DNA of 60,405 nt from Flavobacteriaceae bacterium (GTDB taxonomy: Bacteria > Bacteroidota > Bacteroidia > Flavobacteriales > Flavobacteriaceae). The notes beneath the pieces are model-generated. The model was given only the letters and a program-made list of their open reading frames with translations. It did no database searches and was not told the origin of the DNA. Of this stretch, positions 28,793 through 37,334 are shown in pieces. A program made the position numbers and the translations under genes. The DNA lies in contig JAHEHE010000006.1 of the NCBI GenBank assembly GCA_024644725.1, forward strand, positions 1 to 60,405, read 5' to 3'. Positions within the stretch are counted from its first letter, which is position 1; every line of letters begins with the position of its first letter.

Positions 28793-29119
28793 TCAGTTTT
28801 GGATTCTAACTCTTATTTTTCTGGGTGGTATTTGAGAAACATGCAGTCCATTCTGGGCGAGTCGGCGGGAAATGCTGGACTCCATTTTCAACTTCATGAG
28901 ATCGGATCGTGTTGAAACAAATTCTGCGCGAAGTCTTCTCCCCTCCTTGTTCAGCTGGGAAATGCTCTGCACCTTGTTGTCTATCTGGTGTGAGCTCGTG
29001 ATCATTAAAAGAGCGAGCAAAGTCAAAAACAAAATGAATCCCCAGTTTTTCTTTGCATCCTCGTCGACGAGAAACTTCCCCTTAAGAATGTTGTACAAGG
29101 TTTGTTTGACCTTTGACAT
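28793..29119 (-). CDS. ftsL: FtsL-like cell division protein
   Basis: Small bitopic protein in the position of ftsL, between rsmH and ftsI. The 108 residues comprise a basic cytoplasmic start, a transmembrane helix (about residues 25-41) and a heptad-like periplasmic segment, QSISQLNKEGRRLRAEFVST onward, ending in a beta-like tail. The size, topology and location match FtsL/FtsL-like proteins of Bacteroidota. Sequence identity in this family is always low. It would bridge FtsQ and FtsB-type partners with the FtsWI complex. Confidence 0.85.
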   Translation of the reverse strand: MSKVKQTLYNILKGKFLVDEDAKKNWGFILFLTLLALLMITSSHQIDNKVQSISQLNKEGRRLRAEFVSTRSDLMKLKMESSISRRLAQNGLHVSQIPPRKIRVRIQN

Positions 29120-29169
29120 ATTGATTTTGTGATTTGATTTATTTCGTTTTCCCTTATTCTGCGGGCTCC

Positions 29170-30087
29170 CTAACTTCCCTCTTCTTCAATTCTCTCTGCC
29201 ACTCTCAACCGGGCACTTCGCGCCCTGTTGTTTCGAGCAATTTCCTCATCGGAGGGAAGAATCAGCTTTCCAACTCTTTTGAAAGGCTTTCTGACATTTC
29301 CGTAGAAATCCTTGACAGGCTCCCCTTCGAAAACTCCATTGTTGATGTATCTCTTGACCAGTCGATCCTCGAGCGAGTGATAGGAGATGACACTCAACCT
29401 TCCTCCCGGCCCCATAATCTCGACCGCCTGCTGGAGAAATTCTTTCAAAGCCTCCATCTCTCCGTTTACCTCAATCCGAATGGCCTGGAACACCTGAGCC
29501 AAAACCTTGTTCTCCTTTTGCCTGGGGAGATACTTGGCAATCGCGTCCTTCAACTGGAAACTCGTCCTAATCACCTCATCCTTTCGAACCCGGACAATCT
29601 CCCGAGCCAAAACTCTTGAGTTTCTCAGCTCCCCGTACTGAAACAGAACTGACGCAAGCTGTTCCTCATTGTACTCGTTCACTACGGTCAGGGCGGAAAT
29701 TTCAGCTGACTGATCCATCCGCATGTCCAGCTCCGAATCAAATCGAATTGAAAATCCCCGCTCGTCGCTGTCGAACTGATGCGAGGAAACACCGAGGTCG
29801 GCGAGAATTCCATCCACCTGGCGAATTCCGTAAAACCTGAGAAACTTGCCCAGGTACCTGAAATTCTGTGGAACCAGGGTAAAACGTTCATCCTCAGGCA
29901 CATTCTGCTGCGCATCAGCATCCTGATCAAAAGCGAACAACCTGCCTTCTTCACTCAGCCGTTTGAGTATCTCCCTGGAATGGCCGCCTCCGCCAAAAGT
30001 GACGTCGACATAGATTCCATCCGGCTTGACATTCAGCCCATCAACACTTTCAAAGAGCAGAACGGGTTCATGATACGCCATCGTCAT
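29170..30087 (-). CDS. rsmH: 16S rRNA m4C1402 N4-methyltransferase RsmH (MraW)
   Basis: S-adenosylmethionine-dependent methyltransferase that modifies C1402 of 16S rRNA. The 305-residue protein begins with YHEPVLLFESVDGL, then VDVTFGGGGHSREIL, the SAM-binding loop, and ADLGVSSHQFDS, all diagnostic. The C-terminal SYHSLEDRLVKRYI is also conserved. Its start overlaps the 3' end of mraZ by 20 bases. A second in-frame ATG lies six bases downstream and could be used instead. Confidence 0.97.
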   Translation of the reverse strand: MTMAYHEPVLLFESVDGLNVKPDGIYVDVTFGGGGHSREILKRLSEEGRLFAFDQDADAQQNVPEDERFTLVPQNFRYLGKFLRFYGIRQVDGILADLGVSSHQFDSDERGFSIRFDSELDMRMDQSAEISALTVVNEYNEEQLASVLFQYGELRNSRVLAREIVRVRKDEVIRTSFQLKDAIAKYLPRQKENKVLAQVFQAIRIEVNGEMEALKEFLQQAVEIMGPGGRLSVISYHSLEDRLVKRYINNGVFEGEPVKDFYGNVRKPFKRVGKLILPSDEEIARNNRARSARLRVAERIEEEGS

Positions 30088-30541
30088 CGTCGTTTACATT
30101 TCCCATAACCTCTTCGGCCAGGTCTGCAAAATCAACTGCGGCGTCGTCAATCGCACGTTCGTAATTATTCTTGTCCCAAATTTCAATGATGTTCACCGAG
30201 GAGGAGAGGACGACCTCTTTCGAAATACCAGCAAAAAGATGAAGATCCTTTGGAATCAGCATGCGACCCGAAGCATCGAGCTCAATGACCTTCACACCGG
30301 CTGTGAATCTTCTGATAAAGTCATTGTTCTTCTTTACGAAGCGGTTCAGCTTGTTCACTTTGGCCATGACCTGGTTCCACTCCTGCAGGGGGTACATCTC
30401 CAAACAGGGCTGAAACACGGAGCGCTTTAAGACAAATCCGTCCTGCAGAACAACCGAAAGCTGCTTTTTGAGTGGAGAAGGCAACATGAGCCTTCCCTTG
30501 ACGTCTGCCTTACACTCGTATGTACCAATAAGATTTACCAC
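30068..30541 (-). CDS. mraZ: Transcriptional regulator MraZ
   Basis: First gene of the division cluster and its likely autoregulator. The 157-residue protein contains two SpoVT-AbrB-like domains with the family segments GTYECKADVKGRLMLPSPL and VIELDASGRMLIPKDL. The C-terminal tail is acidic. Translation starts at GTG; the codon two positions before it is a TAA, and family homology begins immediately, so the start is well fixed. Three direct repeats resembling MraZ boxes lie 48-74 bases upstream and overlap the promoter. MraZ is known in other bacteria to repress or tune its own operon through such repeats. Confidence 0.95.
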   Translation of the reverse strand: MVNLIGTYECKADVKGRLMLPSPLKKQLSVVLQDGFVLKRSVFQPCLEMYPLQEWNQVMAKVNKLNRFVKKNNDFIRRFTAGVKVIELDASGRMLIPKDLHLFAGISKEVVLSSSVNIIEIWDKNNYERAIDDAAVDFADLAEEVMGNVNDDDDGVS

Positions 30542-30570
30542 AAATTACCCCCGTCGATGATTAATAATGA

Positions 30571-30578
30571 CAAATATA
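30571..30578 (-). promoter_or_regulatory. -7 element of the mraZ (division cluster) promoter
   Basis: TATATTTG on the minus strand fits TAnnTTTG and lies 30 bases before the GTG of mraZ. The -33 position, about 19-21 bases upstream, has TGG instead of TTG and falls inside the MraZ-box repeats. Confidence 0.65.
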
Positions 30579-30588
30579 AAGATTTTTA

Positions 30589-30615
30589 CCACTTTTTACC
30601 ATTTTTTACCACTTT
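30589..30615 (-). promoter_or_regulatory. Three MraZ-box direct repeats
   Basis: On the minus strand AAAGTGG, AAAATGG and AAAGTGG occur at 10-bp intervals, each followed by TAA. This is close to the AAAGTG-N4 tandem pattern described for MraZ operators in mollicutes and to the TGGG-N5 spacing in E. coli. The array covers the -33 region of the mraZ promoter, so bound MraZ would be expected to block transcription. Confidence 0.75.
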
Positions 30616-30739
30616 GTTGAAAACTTTTGCCTCTTTCCTACAAGTGCTTGAAATTCTAGGAGTTAGAAGCAACGAAATCGATTTCCAGAAAATTAATCGA
30701 AGTAATGAGAAGAAAATTAGTACTTTGATCCAAAATATT

Positions 30740-30747
30740 TAAATTTG
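30740..30747 (+). promoter_or_regulatory. Candidate -7 element for the alpha/beta hydrolase gene
   Basis: TAAATTTG matches TAnnTTTG and ends 26 bases before the ATG. The divergent mraZ promoter lies 160 bases away. The 232-base spacer otherwise shows only AT-rich sequence. Confidence 0.5.
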
Positions 30748-30773
30748 CATTTTGCTTAAGATTTAGATACTAA

Positions 30774-31553
30774 ATGAAGTATACCCTCAAAAAAGAAAAC
30801 GGTTATTCCTATCTGGAATCCGGCACGGGGACACCTTTGATCATTCTTCACGGATTGATGGGTAACTTGAGTAATTTCGATAGTGTTTTCGATCATTTTT
30901 CCGAATTGGGCTATCAGGTGATCATGCCTGAGCTTCCGCTCTATACCATGCCACTACTGAAAACCAATGTCAAAAATTTGTCAAAATTTGTCAAAGACTT
31001 TGTGAAATTCAAAGGTCTTGACAAATACATCCTGATGGGGAACTCGTTGGGTGGCCACATTGCACTTTATCACGCCAAGATTAATCCCAAAAATGTCTCT
31101 GGACTCGTTTTGACCGGAAGCTCCGGACTTTATGAGAACTCCATGGGTGAAAGCTATCCTAAGCGAGGGGATTACGAGTATATCAAAAAGAAATCCCAGG
31201 ACGTGTTCTATGATCCTGCCATTGCAACCAAAGAGGTGGTCGACGACGTTTTTGAAACGTTGAACAACAGGAATAAATTGATTCGTACGATCGCAATAGC
31301 GAAGAGTGCGATTCGTCACAATATGGCCCAGGATCTTCCTAAAATGACCATGCCGACGTGCCTGATCTGGGGTAAAAACGACACGGTTACCCCACCTGAT
31401 GTAGCTGAGGAGTTCAAGAGACTTCTGCCCAACTCAGAGCTTTTCTGGCTCGATAAATGTGGGCATGCCCCTATGATGGAGCATCCTGACAAATTCAATC
31501 AGCTCCTGGAGCCCTGGCTGCTCAAGCATTTCAATGTGCCCGCCAGACATTGA
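30774..31553 (+). CDS. Alpha/beta hydrolase
   Basis: Single-domain hydrolase of 259 residues, cytoplasmic by sequence, with no signal peptide. The oxyanion-hole HGLMGN segment is at 26-31. The nucleophile elbow GNSLGG places Ser91 as nucleophile. The acidic residue is expected in IWGKNDTVTPPD and the histidine in KCGHAPMMEHPDKF. All parts of the triad are therefore present. Its substrate cannot be named from sequence. It resembles the MhpC/BioH-like group and starts a plus-strand run with the GH130 lipoprotein, engB and a pseudouridine synthase gene. Confidence 0.9.
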   Translation: MKYTLKKENGYSYLESGTGTPLIILHGLMGNLSNFDSVFDHFSELGYQVIMPELPLYTMPLLKTNVKNLSKFVKDFVKFKGLDKYILMGNSLGGHIALYHAKINPKNVSGLVLTGSSGLYENSMGESYPKRGDYEYIKKKSQDVFYDPAIATKEVVDDVFETLNNRNKLIRTIAIAKSAIRHNMAQDLPKMTMPTCLIWGKNDTVTPPDVAEEFKRLLPNSELFWLDKCGHAPMMEHPDKFNQLLEPWLLKHFNVPARH

Positions 31554-31592
31554 ACGACTCAGGGGGTTTTAACGGCGTTAAAGTCTCGTTCT

Positions 31593-32741
31593 ATGTTTAA
31601 AATTCAAGGCATCTTCTTTTTTTTGTTATCAATTGCTGTCTTGTGCCTGAGTTGCCAATCAGACCCCAGCCCCAAAAGATGGGATCTCAGTGGTTTCGTA
31701 AAGGTGGATAGCCTCAACCCCATTTTGAGCCCCGACTCCAACCCCATGTTCAACTGCCCTTTGAGAATGGAAAACGTTTCCTGGGAGGAACGCAACGTGC
31801 TGAACCCTTCAGCCGTAGTCAAGGATGGCAAGGTCCATCTTTTCTATCGGGCACAGGATGCCATGGGAACCTCAAGAATCGGGTTGGCCACCAGCGAAGA
31901 TGGTCTGAACTTCAAGAAACACCCAAGACCTGTTTTCTACCCGGACCGCGACAGCATGTTTGACTACGAATGGAACTACCGGAAACGTGAGATGATCGGT
32001 CCTCCAGAAGATTGCAAATCGTGTTATTTTGACGGAGTGGAAGATCCGCGAATCATAGAAGATGAAAGCGGCACCTATTGGATGACTTACACGGCCTATG
32101 ATGGCGACAAGGCTCGTTTGAGCCTCGCGAGCTCAAAGGACCTTATGACATGGACCAAGCACGGACTGGTTCTGAAAGAGGATCAATACAAAAACCTTTG
32201 GTCCAAATCCGGGGCCATAATAGGGCAGCTTAAGAATGAAAGAATAGTGGCTACCCGCATTGCCGGATCCTATTGGATGTATTTTGGGGATACGGATCTC
32301 TTCATCGCTCGTTCTGATGATCTGTTGAACTGGCATCCGGCAACAGACGAAGAAAAAGGGGATTTGATACGGGTCATGCACCCGAGAAAAGGGTATTTTG
32401 ACAGCAGGCTGGTAGAACCCGGACCCTTCGCATTGAAGACTCAAAAGGGCATTCTATTGATTTACAACGGAAGCAATGCTGCCAATTATCAATATGACGG
32501 TTATCCAAAGTATACCTATGCCGCCGGTCAGGCCCTGTTTGATTCTGAAGAACCTTTCAAAATGATCAACAGGACCGCTCAGGATTTTCTGCATCCTGAA
32601 AAAGACTATGAAAAAGTGGGAGAGGTAAACGAAGTGTGCTTTGTTGAAGGTCTCGTCTTTTTCAAAGGAAAATGGTTTCTCTACTACGGCACGGGAGATT
32701 CCAAAATTGCAGTTGCCATCAGTAATCAAGGACCCCTTTAA
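31593..32741 (+). CDS. GH130-family glycosidase/phosphorylase, lipoprotein
   Basis: Probable mannoside-active enzyme anchored in the envelope. The 382-residue protein has a hydrophobic signal ending in the lipobox CLSC, so it should be lipidated near Cys21. The five-bladed propeller signature of GH130 is clear: NPSAVVKDGKVHLFYRAQD, then YFDGVEDPRIIEDESGTYWM with the conserved Asp, then RLVEPGPFAL and YYGTGDSKIAVA. Family members are beta-mannoside phosphorylases or inverting mannosidases. An extracytoplasmic location argues for a hydrolase rather than a phosphorylase, but this is inference. No SusC/SusD pair or other polysaccharide genes accompany it. Confidence 0.85.
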   Translation: MFKIQGIFFFLLSIAVLCLSCQSDPSPKRWDLSGFVKVDSLNPILSPDSNPMFNCPLRMENVSWEERNVLNPSAVVKDGKVHLFYRAQDAMGTSRIGLATSEDGLNFKKHPRPVFYPDRDSMFDYEWNYRKREMIGPPEDCKSCYFDGVEDPRIIEDESGTYWMTYTAYDGDKARLSLASSKDLMTWTKHGLVLKEDQYKNLWSKSGAIIGQLKNERIVATRIAGSYWMYFGDTDLFIARSDDLLNWHPATDEEKGDLIRVMHPRKGYFDSRLVEPGPFALKTQKGILLIYNGSNAANYQYDGYPKYTYAAGQALFDSEEPFKMINRTAQDFLHPEKDYEKVGEVNEVCFVEGLVFFKGKWFLYYGTGDSKIAVAISNQGPL

Positions 32742-32764
32742 AAAGACCTTAAAAAAATCCATCG

Positions 32765-33370
32765 ATGAAAATTAACTCAGCGAAGTTCGTGATCAGCAAT
32801 ACAGATGTCGGCAAATGTCCGAATGAACCTTATCCGGAATACGCCTTTATCGGTCGGTCAAATGTGGGCAAGTCATCGCTGATCAACATGCTGACCGGCC
32901 ACAAGAACCTTGCAAAAACTTCAGGAAAACCAGGAAAGACGCAACTGATCAATCACTTTCTGATCAATGACAACTGGTATCTAGTAGACCTACCGGGATA
33001 CGGCTACGCCAAGGTCTCTAAGGACAAAAGAAAGACCTTTCAGAAGTTCATCAAGGACTATTTCAACAAAAGAATGCAACTGGCATGCACCTTTGTTCTC
33101 ATCGATTCGCGTCACGAGCCTCAGAAAATAGACCTGGAGTTCATGGAGTACCTGGGAGAAAACGGCATCCCTTTTTGCATCGTATTCACCAAGACGGACA
33201 AACTCGGCAAAACAGGTTTGGAGAAAAACCTGACCCATTACAAAAAGGTGATGCTCGAGAGCTGGGAAGAGATGCCTACCACTTTCCTGACCTCTTCTGT
33301 CGACAGCTCGGGTAAGAAAGAAATCCTGAGCTTTATAGGGCAAGTCAACCTGAGTCTCAAACAAGAATGA
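32765..33370 (+). CDS. engB: Ribosome biogenesis GTPase EngB (YihA/YsxC)
   Basis: Small GTPase needed for large ribosomal subunit assembly. The 201-residue protein has the P-loop GRSNVGKS (30-37), the G3 motif [10 protein letters not shown], the G4 motif TKTDK and a G5-like TSSVDSSG. The family-specific N-terminal [12 protein letters not shown] is visible. Its stop overlaps the start of the pseudouridine synthase gene by four bases (ATGA), a coupling arrangement consistent with a joint role in ribosome maturation. Confidence 0.95.
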   Translation: MKINSAKFVISNTDVGKCPNEPYPEYAFIGRSNVGKSSLINMLTGHKNLAKTSGKPGKTQLINHFLINDNWYLVDLPGYGYAKVSKDKRKTFQKFIKDYFNKRMQLACTFVLIDSRHEPQKIDLEFMEYLGENGIPFCIVFTKTDKLGKTGLEKNLTHYKKVMLESWEEMPTTFLTSSVDSSGKKEILSFIGQVNLSLKQE

Positions 33371-34071
33371 GAACCACAAAGTCAAATTTACAGGTGCTCC
33401 ATGAGGATAATCACCTGATCATAGTCAATAAAAGAGCAGGTGACATCGTACAGGGAGACAAGACCGGTGACCTCCCGCTCAGTGAGATCGTCAAGGAATA
33501 CATCGCCGACAAATACGACAAACCCGGCAAGGTTTTTTTAGGGGTCGTGCATCGACTGGACCGCCCTACTTCCGGTGTCGTGGTCTTCGCCAGAACTTCC
33601 AAAGCCCTGGAACGCATGAACAAAAAGCTGAGAGACCGGAACATCGATAAAATTTACTGGGCCGTGGTACAGGGTCATCCCACTCCTGAGGAAAGGACCC
33701 TCGAGCACCATTTGAAAAAAAATCCCAAGAACAACAAGTCGACAGCATTCAAAGAACCCGGGGAAGGAACTAAAAAAGCAATTTTGCACTATGAGACCCT
33801 CCTTCAATTCGATCTTTACAGCATGCTGGAAGTCACTTTGGAAACAGGTCGTCACCACCAGATACGCAGTCAGCTGTCAGCAAGCGGGCATCCGATAAAG
33901 GGCGATTTGAAATACGGATCAAGGCGATCGAACAAAGATGGAAGCATTCATTTGCACGCCAGGAGAATCGCCTTTGAGCATCCGGTTAAAAAGACCCCAT
34001 TGGAGGTCGTTGCTCCCCTACCCTCTGATCCACTATGGGATCTCTGTGAAGAGCGTTTGAGCGACGATTAA
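33367..34071 (+). CDS. RluA/RluD-family RNA pseudouridine synthase
   Basis: Converts uridine to pseudouridine in rRNA or tRNA. The 234-residue protein has the catalytic segment [12 protein letters not shown] with Asp65 as the expected nucleophile, preceded by [15 protein letters not shown]. Later family segments are [20 protein letters not shown] and [12 protein letters not shown]. No N-terminal S4 domain is present, so it is closer to RluA/TruC-sized enzymes than to RluD itself. The target position is not predictable. It begins within the engB stop. Confidence 0.92.
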   Translation: MRTTKSNLQVLHEDNHLIIVNKRAGDIVQGDKTGDLPLSEIVKEYIADKYDKPGKVFLGVVHRLDRPTSGVVVFARTSKALERMNKKLRDRNIDKIYWAVVQGHPTPEERTLEHHLKKNPKNNKSTAFKEPGEGTKKAILHYETLLQFDLYSMLEVTLETGRHHQIRSQLSASGHPIKGDLKYGSRRSNKDGSIHLHARRIAFEHPVKKTPLEVVAPLPSDPLWDLCEERLSDD

Positions 34072-34101
34072 GTAGAGAGCAAAGAGGATCATACATTCGG
34101 A

Positions 34102-35556
34102 TCAGTCCCAAATCCACCATTCGGCCTTTACGCCAAAATACGTGCCCCACTTCCTGGCTCCTGTCAGTTCCAAATAAGGAGAATAGAGCGTTTCCTGCGC
34201 ATAGTCATTGTACCTTGCTGCCGAGATCACGAATCGCAGATGCGGTCGTGCCCAGGTATTACGCTGTCCGGTCGGTACATAAACAGGCGCCACGCTGAAC
34301 TTCAGCATGCTGGCCCAGGGGTTGACCCCGTCCTTGCGTTGAGAATAGTGAACTTCTGTGAGCAGGTGAAAATAATCGGACAGATAATGTTGATTCCTGA
34401 TTCCCACAGTAAAATCGAATTTTCGGTTGTACACCTCCCTGTCAAAGAAAGTTTTGGCCAGGCCGTTGGTGTCTGCCGCACCTTTGCTGTTGGTGAAGAT
34501 GACATAGCCGTTGAGGGTGTATTTCTTCGAGAAGTTCAGCAATAGATGATTGACCAGGGCCACAGAATAAGCTCCCTGAAAATTCTGTTTCAAACTGTCC
34601 GGTGCACCGTAAGTGAGCCAGGTTCGGGAAAGTCCCCCGTCACCACCATTCGCTATTCCGCCTCCATATCTAAGGGAAAAATGATTAAAGGAGCCAGCAG
34701 TCTCCGTTTTGATCCGACGATTGTAACGCACGCCCAATACGGCTCCATAATCCGATGGGAAGTTGAACTCTTCCTTGATCGAATCATTTTCGATCTCCCC
34801 GTCGGCGTCCGCCATACGATGAAATTCCCCGAGCAGAGTTATTTGATTGTGGTCGTCAATGTCGAAATCCTGCTCAGCTGTAATAACTACCCGTTGGCGC
34901 AAGGCCGTACTGGGTGTACCTGTTTTGATATTCAAATAAAAGTAAGGCGGCACGGTAGAGGTCGTGTCCGTCGATGCAATATACAGAGCAGTCAGCCTTG
35001 TCTTTTTGAACTCTACCCCAAAACCCTGACCGGAGTGATCATTGAAATAGAAATGGTCCGCAATATGAACGTCCTCACCCCTATAAAGTCGTGCACCTAC
35101 CCAAACGCTGACTCCGCTATTCTTGATGTTTCGAGCCTCCACATACATTTCAGGCATGGCAAACTCCAGTCCCCCGAGACTGTTTGACGTACTGTTTCCA
35201 AAGGAGGCCTGGCTGGTCGAATACATGGATAGCCTGAGTTGGGCATAAATACGGGTGCTGTCTCCTTCCTTGGGAATCCAGTCAAAATTTGGAACCACTT
35301 CCAGGTAATCCTGCTCCTCGAGTCGCCCTCCAATGCTTCCCATGTTGTTCAGATTGAGCCTACGCCCAACGGATCCCCCGTTCTCAAAGTTCCAATCCAC
35401 TCCGACACGCCCATAGGAACCGACATTCACCTTTTGATTCGTGGGCATTTGGTACATGATCTGGGCCCCGATATCATGAATCAGTAAAAAAGAAAAAAGG
35501 AGAAAAAGGAACAGTCGGAACCTTGCAGATTCCGTTGGAATGAGGCCTGGTTTCAT
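34102..35556 (-). CDS. LamB-type (maltoporin family) outer-membrane porin
   Basis: Predicted 18-stranded beta-barrel sugar channel. The 484-residue protein, counted from the ATG at 35556, has a signal peptide ending near HDIGAQ. An upstream in-frame TTG (35583) lies inside the -7 element and is rejected. The segment SVWVGARLYRGEDVHIADHF resembles the conserved IWAGKRFYQRHDVHMIDFY of E. coli LamB. Alternating aromatic/hydrophobic strands run throughout, and the end WGTYFGVKAEWWIWD has the terminal aromatic signature of outer-membrane barrels. Maltose genes are not nearby, so the substrate is unknown. Confidence 0.8.
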   Translation of the reverse strand: MKPGLIPTESARFRLFLFLLFSFLLIHDIGAQIMYQMPTNQKVNVGSYGRVGVDWNFENGGSVGRRLNLNNMGSIGGRLEEQDYLEVVPNFDWIPKEGDSTRIYAQLRLSMYSTSQASFGNSTSNSLGGLEFAMPEMYVEARNIKNSGVSVWVGARLYRGEDVHIADHFYFNDHSGQGFGVEFKKTRLTALYIASTDTTSTVPPYFYLNIKTGTPSTALRQRVVITAEQDFDIDDHNQITLLGEFHRMADADGEIENDSIKEEFNFPSDYGAVLGVRYNRRIKTETAGSFNHFSLRYGGGIANGGDGGLSRTWLTYGAPDSLKQNFQGAYSVALVNHLLLNFSKKYTLNGYVIFTNSKGAADTNGLAKTFFDREVYNRKFDFTVGIRNQHYLSDYFHLLTEVHYSQRKDGVNPWASMLKFSVAPVYVPTGQRNTWARPHLRFVISAARYNDYAQETLYSPYLELTGARKWGTYFGVKAEWWIWD

Positions 35557-35580
35557 CTCAGTGAGGGGATTAGTGACACT

Positions 35581-35588
35581 CAAATATA
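35581..35588 (-). promoter_or_regulatory. Candidate -7 element for the LamB-type porin gene
   Basis: TATATTTG on the minus strand lies 24 bases before the chosen ATG. No TTG is at the ideal upstream distance. Its placement argues for the ATG at 35556 over the TTG at 35583. Confidence 0.55.
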
Positions 35589-35643
35589 GGAAATTCAGGA
35601 TATCATTTGATCCCGAACCTTGTTATTCCTCTCTTCTGCGACC

Positions 35644-37287
35644 TTATAGGATGTAATTGGTATTCACAAAGTTGGATTTGTTCTCATCGAGAATGTCATT
35701 GAGAATCTCTACATTCAATTCGTTCTTTTTACAGGCCACAAGGGTCCGTATCGAGAAAGATCTGAGGGCAGCTCGGACGCTCAGCGTACTTACGGCAGAG
35801 TCTTTTCGTCCCACAAAAGGATAGACATCAGGCCCACGCTGACACTGACTGTTGATGTTAACACGACAAACCTGGTTCACGAGACTGTCAATCAATGGAG
35901 CCAGCGTGTCAGGATTCTTGCTGAAGAGACTCACCTGTTGACCGTAGTTGGATTCAACAATGGAATCGATGGGTTCGGAGATTTCCTTAAAAGGAATGAT
36001 AGGCACGACCGGACCAAATTGCTCCTCGTGGTAGAGATCCATGTTTTCAGATACGGGGTACAGCACAGCAGGAAAAACAAAGCTCCCTTGAGTTTTCCCT
36101 CCCCTCGGGTTGATCACTTCCGCCCCTTTCGACACAGCATCGTCCACCAGGTCCTTGATGTATTGGGGTTTTCCCGGCTCAGGCAGTGGCGTGAGCTTTA
36201 CACCATCCTCCCAGGGCAAACCAAACTTCAGGTTCTCGACCTTGGACACATAGCGGGCATTGAACTCCTCGATAATGTCTTCATGTACAAAGAGCATCTT
36301 CAGGGCGGTACAGCGTTGCCCGTTGTAAGACAGTGAGCCTAGAACACATTCCTCAACGGCCAGGTCCATGTCGCAATCGGGAAGGACGATGGCCGGATTC
36401 TTGGCCTCCAGGCCGAGAACCAGCCTCAAGCGATTCTTTTTGGGATGGTGACTTTGAAGGGCATTGGCCGATTTGCTGTTTCCAATAAGCGCAAGTACCT
36501 CTACCCTGCCTGTTTTCATGATCGGCGTGGCCACTTCTCTGCCCCGTCCGAACAAGATGTTCACGACACCCGGAGGAAACGCCCGTGCAAATGCGTCCAA
36601 AAGGGGTGTGATAAGTATAGCTCCGTATTTGGCCGGCTTGAAAACCGTCGTATTACCCATGATCAAAGCCGGAATCAAAAGACAGAAGGTCTCGTTGAGA
36701 GGATAGTTGTATGGACCAAGACACAGTACCACTCCAAGTGGTCCACGTCTGACCTGCGCATACACTTCACTGTGCAATTGCAACCGGGCCGAATTCCTGT
36801 CGAGTTCCTTGAGTTCTTCAATGGTATCGTGAATATAATCGAGGGTTCGATCGAATTCTTTTCGTGAATCTGCCAGGTTTTTGCCAATCTCCCACATGAT
36901 GAAATTGACCACCTCATTTCTCTTTTCGGCCATCATCTTTGCAAACTTTGCAACGCAGGCGATCCGGTCCTTGACCTTCATGGTCGCCCATTTCCCCGTG
37001 CCGTTGGCAAAGGCGCGATTCGCCGCGTCCAGGGCCTGCATGGCCTCAGGCTCTCCCATTACCGGGAGCGTCCCAAGAACTGTAGGGCCCAATTTCCCGT
37101 CTTTGTCACGCGTGTAAATAGGCGAGAGCACTGGAGCTGTCTTGCCCTTCCATTCCCTGAGCTCCCCATCGACGAGATAGGTGTTGTAGCTCTTTTTGAA
37201 GGGAACCTGGAACTCTTCAGGAATCACTTTGTCTTGAAAAATGCGTTCTACTGCTGAAGTTTTGATTTGTTGATCTTTTCGGCTCAT
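35644..37287 (-). CDS. gapN: NADP-dependent glyceraldehyde-3-phosphate dehydrogenase (non-phosphorylating), GapN-like
   Basis: Aldehyde dehydrogenase superfamily protein, probably oxidising glyceraldehyde-3-phosphate directly to 3-phosphoglycerate and making NADPH. The 547-residue protein is slightly longer than typical ALDH because of N- and C-terminal extensions. The catalytic Cys is in [11 protein letters not shown] and the general-base Glu in [29 protein letters not shown] is in the cofactor domain, and [17 protein letters not shown] is typical of the GapN/ALDH11 group. The GapN assignment is by overall pattern and could be another ALDH. It lies 47 bases after ilvA on the same strand and may be co-transcribed. 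Confidence 0.8.
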   Translation of the reverse strand: MSRKDQQIKTSAVERIFQDKVIPEEFQVPFKKSYNTYLVDGELREWKGKTAPVLSPIYTRDKDGKLGPTVLGTLPVMGEPEAMQALDAANRAFANGTGKWATMKVKDRIACVAKFAKMMAEKRNEVVNFIMWEIGKNLADSRKEFDRTLDYIHDTIEELKELDRNSARLQLHSEVYAQVRRGPLGVVLCLGPYNYPLNETFCLLIPALIMGNTTVFKPAKYGAILITPLLDAFARAFPPGVVNILFGRGREVATPIMKTGRVEVLALIGNSKSANALQSHHPKKNRLRLVLGLEAKNPAIVLPDCDMDLAVEECVLGSLSYNGQRCTALKMLFVHEDIIEEFNARYVSKVENLKFGLPWEDGVKLTPLPEPGKPQYIKDLVDDAVSKGAEVINPRGGKTQGSFVFPAVLYPVSENMDLYHEEQFGPVVPIIPFKEISEPIDSIVESNYGQQVSLFSKNPDTLAPLIDSLVNQVCRVNINSQCQRGPDVYPFVGRKDSAVSTLSVRAALRSFSIRTLVACKKNELNVEILNDILDENKSNFVNTNYIL

Positions 37288-37334
37288 GATTTTGAATGTT
37301 TGTCTTGCTAGACTTGGTTTGTTTGATTGACGGA

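Noticed and set aside
30589-30615. Short direct repeats considered as a CRISPR fragment
   Set aside because: Units of 7 bases at 10-bp spacing next to mraZ match an operator, not CRISPR repeats. No other array-like repeats or cas genes are present.
30557-30742. 61-codon plus-strand frame in the mraZ-hydrolase spacer
   Set aside because: It overlaps the mraZ promoter and operator repeats, is AT-driven, and shows no homology that I recognise.
31554-31592. TTTAAC-GGC-GTTAAA stem between the hydrolase and GH130 genes as a terminator
   Set aside because: Short AT-rich stem without a T-run, and the two genes are closely spaced on the same strand.
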